A stretch of 64,000 bases of DNA from the NCBI RefSeq assembly GCF_963676685.1, contig NC_092356.1, forward strand, positions 18,215,750 to 18,279,749. Reading direction: 5' to 3'. The stretch is from Mytilus edulis. Taxonomy: Eukaryota; Mollusca; Bivalvia; Mytilida; Mytilidae. Below, piece after piece: positions 55,207-64,000 of this stretch. A program made the position numbers and the translations under genes. Under the pieces are notes generated by a model. That model had not been told where the DNA came from. It did no database searches and worked only from the letters and a program-made list of their open reading frames with translations. Numbering within the stretch: position 1 is the first letter of the stretch; each line of letters opens with the position of its first letter.

Positions 55207-58200
55207 ATGGCAGAGTATGGTGCAGACTCAGGAGGTAGAGTCAAGGTATTTATTCATGTACATTCTATACAAAGCATCTCAAATTTAACACTTCCAAATA
55301 TTATAATAAAAACCTTGGTAGATCATGTCTCAAATTAATGATAAACCAGCACAACAAGTAGAAAAAAATAAAGGAACATGTGAAGGACAGGTGAAGATAC
55401 TAAAAAGGACATTCAAACTTATATATAAGTCTAAAATAAGGTGAAAACATGAAGTCTGTCTGGGAACAACTTAAGGTGGTACCTGACACTACAGGGAGAT
55501 AACTCTGTAAAATCAGCTAAACGTTTAAATTACGTTGTGTTGTAAAGAGAATATAAAGCTTCTCAATGATCAAAATTAATGTTTGTCAAACTGCTATAAC
55601 CAGTGTAAATTTTCTGATAAGTTGGTTGGTTCAAATATTTTGAAATTTTTATATTTTTGTCATAGGTTCATAGAAAATACTTTTCCAAAATTTTATGAAA
55701 ATTAAACGAGCCAAATTGATTTTAGTGAAAGTGTTGGGTACCACCTTAAGTCATTATACACAAATGATTAAAATTTGTAAGCCTGAGACGGGCGTTTTGT
55801 CTTAAAATGATTCATCAGTGACACTCAATAAAAAAAGATTAACAAACCAAATACAGTAAGAAATTGAAGAGCATTGGGGACACAGATAGAAAAAAGAAAA
55901 TAAGATATTTTGTTAAAAGACAGAAATAGTATGACAAATATAAACTTGATGAGGATAATATATATAATTATTACAGGGAGTAACAATTGTGAAGCCCCTT
56001 ATTTATGGGAATATTGCCAGATATTTTGGAAAGAAGAGGGAGGAAGATGGCCACACCCATCAGTGGACAGTATATGTTAAACCATTTAAAAATGAGGTTT
56101 GTGAATAAGACATATAGATACAGTACAATTGGTTAGGAAAGTCCTTTAATCCAAGCTTAGTGTAGTTCTTTTAAATGATATTTGCTGATTAAATCAGAAT
56201 AAGTAAATTTTCTTTCATGAGGACTTTTTCGATAGATAATGTTGAATATTTATATACATATATATAAAAAAAGAAGATGTGGTATGATTTCCAATCAGAC
56301 AATTCTCCACAAGAGACCAAAATGACACTGCACTTAACAACTATCAGTCACCGTACGCCTTCAACAATGAGCAAAGCCCATACAGCATAGTCTGCTATAA
56401 AAGGCCTCAAAATGACAATGTAAAACAATTCAATCGAGAAAACTAACGGCCTTATTAATGTACAAAAAATTAACAAAAACAAATATGTAACACATAAACA
56501 AACGGCAACCACTGAATCACAGGTTCCTGACTTGGGACAGGCACATACATACATAATGTGGCGGGGTTAAACATGTAAGAGGGATCCAAACCCTCCACTT
56601 ACCTGGGACAGAGGTATAACAGTTTGATATAAGAAAGAACTATAAAAATCAGTTGAAAAAGGCATAACTCATCAGATGGACAAAAAAACAAGTGGACGTG
56701 GCCGGGTACTTGTACATCCCAACAACAAAAAGACACTAGGTGCAGATCTGAGAGTACAAAATTGTTTCACCACTAAAACATACTATATGTATACATGGTA
56801 TATAAAAACATATATGATAAACTGAATGTAAACCTTTTTCTATAAAAAAAATTTTATAATAAAATACATTTATGACACACCTTGATCATCAGTGATCATA
56901 ACATTAAAGAAATCATTTTTTTTAAATTGTAAAAAGATTTCTCAGTGTTCTCTGTTTTTTACCTTTCTTATTTTGTTTGTCTTAATTCTTTTAGATATAA
57001 GGAGATGTGGTATGAGTGCCAATGAGGCAACTCTCCATCCAAGTCAAAATTTATAAAAGTAAACTATTATATGGTCTTCAACAAAGAGACACTGAACATC
57101 AAGCTATAAAGGGCCCCAAACATTACTAGTGTAAATCCATACAAACAGGAAAACCAACAGTCTAATCTTTATAAAAATCGAGAAACAAGAAACACTCATG
57201 AACCACATAAACAAACGACAACTACCGGTACTGAAAATCCGATTCCTGACTTGGGACGGGTGCAAACAACTTAAAGGTTTTTATGGTACCAAACCTTCAC
57301 CCTTATCTGACACAATAGTGTAACATCACAATATAGAAAAATATCTATTTCTCTTTTCAGGACATGTCAGCTTATGTGAAGAAAATAAATTTCAAACTAC
57401 ATGACAGTTATCCTAATTGTAACAGAGGTAAATACCGTATTCGGCCCTGTATAGTATGCAGTTATGTATAGTCTTCACCTCTTTTCATCCCCTTAAAATA
57501 GAACACTGTCTAAAGTTGTGTATAATCAGCACCCCTGTTATAACAATTACATATCAGGGGTTAAAAAATCCACTAGCTCGACACGCAACACTACAGTCTT
57601 TAGGCCTCGGGCAACCAAAACTTGTAACCTAATACGCCTGACAGACTAGTAACAAAAAATTCTTGGCGCTTCCAAAATAGAATTGGAAAATCCCCAAATC
57701 ACTGTTATATCTTAGCAAATCAGATTGGACTACGTAATCTGGGATTCCTAGAATTTGAACTGATTTTGTATAAGGATCCCGTACTTTCAATATCTATTTT
57801 TCAGTACAGGGGGTATTGTACAATTGCTTATGCAACCAGATAAATATAATGTAACCAGATTGTACCTCCTTATGAATAATTTATTGCAATTTAAATGTCA
57901 GTGGCAGATCCAGGGGGAGGGTTCCGGGGGTTGCATTTGAATGGGGACATTAGTTGGAACCCCCTTTTTTAAAATGGCTGGATCCGTCCCTTTTCACAGC
58001 AGACACCTGACTTTTGTCAGATATAAATATGAAACATGTGCACTGCAGCACATATTATGGCAGCCATTTTGTTTTTGTTTACATACTGTGAAGAAGCCTC
58101 TAGAACCATCACCTAAACATTAACAGTCTTCAGAAAACTTAAATTTGATGCAATAATATTTCATTAATCATCATGATCATGATTATCTTCAATGATATTC

Positions 58201-61200
58201 AAATGAATTTGATTTTTAAAGAAATAAAATTTATAACAAATACAATTTCAGTTTATAGACTGTGGTGAGTTTGTAATCTATTTATAGCCCAAAATTATCT
58301 TACCTGTGATAAATGTAAATATGGATATTACTGTACTTCGTTTATAAAACAATTATAAAAGACACAAACTATGGATGGTGATATTTATTCACATAAATAT
58401 TTGTGGTTGTTTGATTTATTTTAATAAATAGGTTTTTAAAACTAAAAACAAATATGAGCATTTCATATAACCAGCTGATATTTCTTTTACACAAAAGTGA
58501 TGATGTATCTGATTAAAATTACTCCAATCCTTTTATGCAAGGCATTCCTTTATATAACCATGTTTAGAAGTGGTCAAGACTTGTACCATCTTGGGATTTG
58601 CTCAACTCATTATGACAGTATATTTAATGAATATTCAATTATCGATTAGTTGAATATATCTGCTAATGAGATATGTTTTTTGCTTTAAGTTTTGGATATC
58701 CTATTGGAAAAAAATGTACTGTACAACGGATAAAAATTGTTAAGTTTATAGATTTCATTGTATATTGCAGTAAACTCTGAATTTGTCAGGCATACTCGGG
58801 CTAGTTGGTCAGTTTTGTTGGGCTATTAGTTCTTCCAACAGGGCTAGTAAACTCCTGCTACCAATAAGCCCTGGGCTAATGAGCTTTAACAAAATTTCTT
58901 AACCCCTGCATATTTTATGTAAAAAAATTGCAGACTATGCACGACCATGTATGTGTTATTGCCAACCAAATGAAAGTTTACACAGAGTCATCTGCTCTTT
59001 GTCGAGGTACACAGAGAACAGCAGCAGCTATTGTATTTAACTTCTGATATTGTTACAGACATGACTAAGCGCCCACAAACAGTTCTAAGTTTCAATTCAT
59101 TCTTTTAAAATTATGGAAGAAAACTTGAATTGTGTTTAAATCCACCTAAACAAGTTAGAATATTTTTTGTTGATACCTTATTGAAATGTCCTGTAGCTGA
59201 AATGATTCAATACTATTTAGTATTTGTGAATGATAAATGATAAAAAATGCAAATTGTGCTCCACATAACTCCTTCAGCATAAGAATCTGCTCATATTTTT
59301 TTTCAGATTTTTTTTGCAATGCATTTTAGTTTTGCAAAATTTGCAACAAGATATAGGTGTTGCAAAAATATAACCTGCATTTTAAATTTCATTTGAGTGC
59401 AGCATTTCTGAAATTTTCAATAATCATTGATAATTAAACTCACATTTTTCGGCATGTCCAACAATCATAAAAATAAATATACACAAGTATTTCTGAATTT
59501 ACAGTACTCATAGGCAATGAAAATTTTGAAAATAAACAAAATCACATGAATCGCTGATTATTTACATAAATCACATACCTTACAATTTTGTCCGTATCTA
59601 GTGTAAATTTCTTAATTTAATTATTATTTCCTCCTTTAACAACAGAAATATTGAAAACAAATCCCTGAAAAATCACATGCCCTGCAATTATTTATTTTCT
59701 AGTATAGTTTATGCTTGATATCTATAATTTTGTTTTTTTTACAGTAATAACTAAGCCTCCATATGAAGTTACAGAGACAGGATGGGGAGAGTTTGAAGTG
59801 GTTATCAAGATTTATTTTAACGATCCAAATGAAAGACCTGTAAGTATTGACATTTAAGCATGGTGTTCCATAAAAACATTCATTGGATGCTTGGAAAGCA
59901 CTTCTAAATCACAAACAGTGGCAGTTGTTTTGTACTGCAAAAGGGTATGAGAAATTGAAATTGCATCTTAAGCTGGTTACATCCATTTTTCAAGTTGATT
60001 CCCTCAGTACTGTGTATATTTAAATAGAATAGTCCTAAGATTATATTCATAATTTAATTTATTTCACAGTTTATTAGTCATGCTAGTTGAGTTATAAAAC
60101 AGCAGTTCAAATAAATTTACTCTAGAATAAGGAATAATAATTAATATAAAGATTGAAAAATGTGTATAAATTTTATGACTGCAGAATCATTTAAACGTAT
60201 TATGAGGAAGGAAATAATTATACCTATTACAATAAAGTTTCTCAATATTTCACTCACCCTCTCTAGAATTTATATATACTTAGATATCAATTGATCTATT
60301 TTATAGGTGACCTTGTATCATCTTTTGAAGCTCTTCCAAAGTGAAACAGACATCATGTTGGGAAAGAAATCATTAGTTGTAGAATTTTACGATGAACTGG
60401 TAGGTCAATAAGTCAGTGTTCTTACACAGGAGAGTCCAAGCGTACAGGACTCGTCAAAATCTGACTGGACTCATAATTTTCAAAACTTGTGAGTCCGAAG
60501 ATGCATCAAAATTGTTTGTATCATCTGAGCACATAGATCATCATTTTAAAATTTTATCTTTTCACTGCTGCACACACCATGGCCAAAAATCAAGAGTTTC
60601 TGAACTCGCCTTCAAATATTCAGAGAAATGATTGAATATATGTGGTAAAGGATTACAGTTCCTGAGATGAACAACATGATAAAACCATAAACGACAGCTC
60701 TATAAATTTCAGATTATAATTTTAGAAGTAGTAGATTTTCTCAATTCCACATGTGCACCACAAAAACTTACATGATTCAAATATTTATTACCACAGTAAG
60801 AAAGCTATATCATTTTCAGTCAAGAATCTTTTTGAGAGTGTAAGAAATCAACTGCTATATCTATATATGCAGATTTTTATTGCAATTTTTTAAAAAGCAA
60901 CAAAAATATGAGATTTTATTATTGTGATTTCAATAAAATCTTCATATAGTCATATGTATAATTATATATTTGATGCTCATTCTTGTTATTGGGATACTCA
61001 CTAAGTCACATTATTTGCATTGGTAAAGACCTTGCAATAATTTCTGAATTAACAGTATTTGTTATTTTACATTTCAGGTGTTCCAAGATCCTACTGTCAT
61101 GATGCAAAACATCCTACAAAGCCTCCGACCTATTTCTATGGGGTCATATAAACATGAAACTGATTGTAAGTAGAATAAAAAATTATCTGACTCATGTCTT

Positions 61201-63293
61201 AGAAAATATTATAAAGGCCTTGGAATGCAAAAAGTCAAAGAAGTTAAACTTAAGTATCAATAATTTGTCATCACTGAGGATGTGAGGTCGCACATCAAAC
61301 TTGGCAGTTGCATTCGACTCCAATATTACTTGACTATAGCTAGGATTATAATTTCTCCTGCAGAAGTTCTGTAATTCATTTATGGGCAATCTGGTTTCCT
61401 CCGCCAGTGAAAGCCATTAGTGCTGAAGGTGGCTTTAGACACAAAAAAATCAACCCATAGTTAATTTAGAGGTTAGCGCTATAAAACCAGGTTTAATCCA
61501 CCATTTTCTACATTTGAGAATGCCTGTACCAAGTCAGGAATATGACAGTTCTTGTCCATTCGTTTTTGATGCGTTTTGTTATTTGATTTTGCCATGTGAT
61601 TATGGACTTTCCGGATTGATTTTCCTCTAAGTGCAGTATTTTTGTGATTTTACTTTTTAAACATCACAAATTTAGACACCACCATCACTGTTAGAGAATC
61701 CTTACAAGGATGATATAAACATAAAAGGTTAATATGAAATTTTTACTTAGAATTGAATGTTATATGGTTGGAGATACCTTACCAGAAAAATTCTTAGATA
61801 ACATCACTGTCATGAAATTGCATGATGGGATGCTTGAAAACAATCTTGAAAGGCACTATTGCTGACTTTTTTTTTAAGGTTTATTGCATAGAAAACTAGA
61901 GAGGTGCCACTCCACTCACAGAAATTTGGATAATAGATAGTTAAGAAAATCTTAGAACTATATCCAATTTCCAAAATTTCAAGGAAAGCTTTCAAGTCAT
62001 TGTATAGTTATGAGCTACAAGCTAGAAATTAAAGTTATCTCATAATAGGTTTAAAGAAGATTGCATTTTAAATTACTGAAAGAGGCAAATATTTGCTTTT
62101 AAGTATATTTTATTGTAACCCTAGTCAGGTAGTCTTTTACACAGCTGTTGTATAGGTTTACATATTGTAATATATTTTGTTATACTGCAAGGGTGAGTAA
62201 TTTGTATTCTCTAATTTTTGTGCTATTTTCACATTTCCTGACTGGTGTGAGAAAATTTTTTCTTCTCACGAGTGAAAAATCTGTTCTCAGCAAATGATTA
62301 GTCGAAATTTGATTATGACGTCTAAATGTTTTGTTTTCTTCTGAATTTTCTTATTGTGACGCCATGAAAAAAGGCGGCAATGCCTGATGACGTCGCATAT
62401 AAAGTACACAAGTTTCTAAAAATCTTTGAAAAAGAAGCATAAAAATCATTAGAGAAACAGATTCCGACACTATAACTCGTGTATTACGATATTTCTCCAC
62501 TCTCGACAGTTAAATTTTAGTTATTTAAAGAGCTCGGCAAGCCTCGCGCTTTAAATAATAAAATTTAACAGTCTAGTGTGGAGAAATATTGTAATACACT
62601 TGTTGCAGTGTAGGAATCTTAATTTGTATTCACCCATACCTGCATACAGCATAGCAAGCTATAAAATACCCCAACATGATAAATGTAATTTAACGATTTA
62701 AACAAAAAGACAAATCACCTGATTTATGTGCAAAACAAAGATGACATAATACACATTATCGCTATTCGGAAATCTCTCCCGATTGACCTGAGAATCTGCA
62801 CCGCTTGAACTGTTGAGGTCATACAACAATCACTTTTCCATTGTGACCACAGAAATTTTGTAATATGAAGTCCAAATTTTATTGGAACCTTTGTGATGTC
62901 CAGTAATGGGGAACAAATAGTGATAAGGTGTGTATATATTTGACCATGAAGTTGCAGTCACATCAACTGGAAACATGGTTATCATGTGTATTATAATGGG
63001 AACTTTTTAAAATAAGTTTAAAAGTAGAATTTTGATCTATATTTTGAACTTCATGGAAAATATTCATATCGCTTTTATCATGCTTACCGGTATATTCATT
63101 TTTTTCAGTTGAGGAAAAGAAAGAAAAGACAAAGCAGAACATTGTATCAGCAAAGAACAAAATCCAATATGAAATCCAAGAATTGAATGAAAGACTTAAA
63201 CAAAGAAAAGAAATGATACAAAAACTGAAAGACGAATTATCAAAAGTAGACGAACATATAAACATAGAAGAACTGGTAGAGGCAGTGACATAA
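55207..63293 (+). CDS. YEATS4: YEATS domain-containing protein 4 (GAS41)
   Basis: Chromatin reader of acetylated histone H3 and shared subunit of the TIP60/SRCAP complexes (family knowledge). Seven coding exons: 55207-55245, 55977-56096, 57361-57427, 59745-59839, 60307-60399, 61078-61165 and 63109-63293. All have GT-AG introns in phase, giving 228 aa against 227 in human. The YEATS domain has GHTHQW (38-43), H67, Y70 and the W89-G-E-F92 loop. These match human H43, H71, Y74, W93 and F96, the acyl-lysine pocket residues. The fold ends in [17 protein letters not shown] and EFYDEL. The last exon is a Lys/Glu-rich coiled coil ([20 protein letters not shown]). The ATG at 55207 has a strong context (aagATGG) and matches human Met5. 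An acceptor at 55194 shows a 5' exon exists upstream, not located, which could extend the N-terminus. Sure of identity. Confidence 0.95.
55755..55890 (-). repeat. Decayed retrozyme in YEATS4 intron 1
   Basis: gacgggcgttttgtcttaaa, gattcatcagtgacactcaa and gaagagcattgggga blocks of the retrozyme. Core damaged. Confidence 0.45.
56271..56640 (-). repeat. Retroelement tail in YEATS4 intron 2
   Basis: Inverted copy ending (on the minus strand) at accacatcttc. Includes the cctgacttgggacaggcac block shared, inverted, with 3950-4000. Confidence 0.55.
57001..57310 (-). repeat. Retroelement tail, family A, in YEATS4 intron 2
   Basis: gatgtggtatgagtgccaat, gtccaagtc-type and cctgacttgggacggg blocks. 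Inverse of 9030-9275. Confidence 0.6.
57901..57992. mobile_element. Small MITE with ggatccag ends
   Basis: ggcagatccaggggg at the left and the inverse of ctggatccgtccc at the right, with G-rich then C-rich arms. In YEATS4 intron 3. Confidence 0.4.
61474..61661 (+). repeat. R1 repeat in YEATS4 intron 6
   Basis: gctataaaaccaggtttaat, ccaagtcaggaatatgacag and ccatgtgattatggactttcc. The best-preserved forward copy. Confidence 0.65.
62460..62628. mobile_element. Foldback element in YEATS4 intron 6
   Basis: agattccgacac and inverted agattcctacac ends. Arms pair through gtattacgatatttctcca and aaattttagttatttaaag around agctcggcaagcctcgcg. Confidence 0.7.
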
Positions 63294-63832
63294 TGTAGTG
63301 AAAATCATATACCACTGGATGTGTTCAATATTATGACAGTCAAATACATGAGATTTGGCAAAATGATTGTGTGAATATGGATGTTCTATATAGTCAATTG
63401 TAAATAGACGAATGGATAAAAGATGGCAGAAGATGAATAATGGAAGCAAATCAAAACTTGAAAAAGAATATATAAGTTCATTTGCAAATATTTGAGGCAA
63501 TTTTGACTAAATATAGGGTTTTTTTATGTCTCATTTGATCATATCTGGCAATATAAAAGAAAAAAAAAGAAACTAAATAATAGTTAAAAAAATTGCCATC
63601 ACATGATACTATTTAACTGTAATAACAGTATGCAATTCTAGCCTTAATCTTGCTAATTCTAACTTTTTTGCTATCAAAATTGTTGATATTGTGGTCAAAT
63701 TGTGTGTAATTCATAAAAATGATGTATGAAAAGATATAATTCCCATTCTGTTCTGGATCAATCTTTTTGACTATAATTATAATGGCAGTTTTGTTACTGA
63801 AGGACAATGTTTTGATCAGGGCTTCCTTCACA

Positions 63833-63838
63833 AATAAA
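63833..63838 (+). terminator. Candidate YEATS4 polyadenylation signal
   Basis: AATAAA 540 bp after the stop codon. The 3' UTR end is otherwise undefined. Confidence 0.4.
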
Positions 63839-64000
63839 GAAAGTGGAGTTTATAACCAACAAATCAGTCTTAAAATGTTTTTTTTTTCTTCAAAAATATA
63901 ATATTTCAGCAGAAAAAGGAGATTAATTAACATCTTTGGGTATAGATAGCATGATAGTGTTGCATTGTTACATGACATCATTGTTTAATTTTTATGAGTA

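Overview
The window looks like bivalve mollusc nuclear DNA, most likely a mussel (Mytilus-like). It is AT-rich and its genes are split by GT-AG introns. It is crowded with interspersed repeats I recognise as mussel-type, including hammerhead-ribozyme retrozymes, and the one housekeeping gene (YEATS4/GAS41) is plainly metazoan. The species call is inference. No searches were run; exon joins were made by eye from reading frame, splice sites and paralogue comparison.

Layout. About 0.9-6.5 kb holds repeats, a 5'-truncated retroelement and three CTLD exons of a minus-strand C-type-lectin-like gene. 7.2-8.6 kb is a complete non-autonomous hAT-like element with a perfect 8-bp target duplication. 9.3-17.8 kb is a three-copy tandem duplication (about 2.7-3.0 kb each). 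Each unit carries an open signal-peptide-like first exon with a splice donor in the right phase for those CTLD exons. 20.9-30.6 kb is a complete seven-exon minus-strand lectin gene (about 488 aa): signal peptide, CTLD1, CTLD2, sushi/CCP, Ser/Thr-rich stalk, transmembrane segment. A retrozyme with a hammerhead motif lies just downstream of its stop codon, on the transcript strand. 34.4-38.0 kb is a full-length Penelope-like element with one intact 906-aa RT/GIY-YIG ORF between apparently identical 435-bp direct repeats. 39.3-39.9 kb is a tandem retrozyme array. 41.4-43.0 kb is a decayed hAT transposon. 44.3-45.2 kb is an intronless rhodopsin-like GPCR (minus). 46-54 kb is foldback elements, AT-rich arrays and a probable 3.8-kb DNA transposon. 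55.2-63.3 kb is the plus-strand YEATS4 gene, seven coding exons and 228 aa.

How it fits together. The two lectin loci are paralogues: exons A, B and C have identical lengths (187, 212 and 181 nt) and phases in both. The first-exon array at the left locus is either alternative promoters or the remains of tandem gene duplication. YEATS4 and the GPCR are unrelated neighbours. Most of the remaining sequence is mobile DNA, of which the hammerhead retrozyme family (about 14 copies) and the Penelope element are the most striking.
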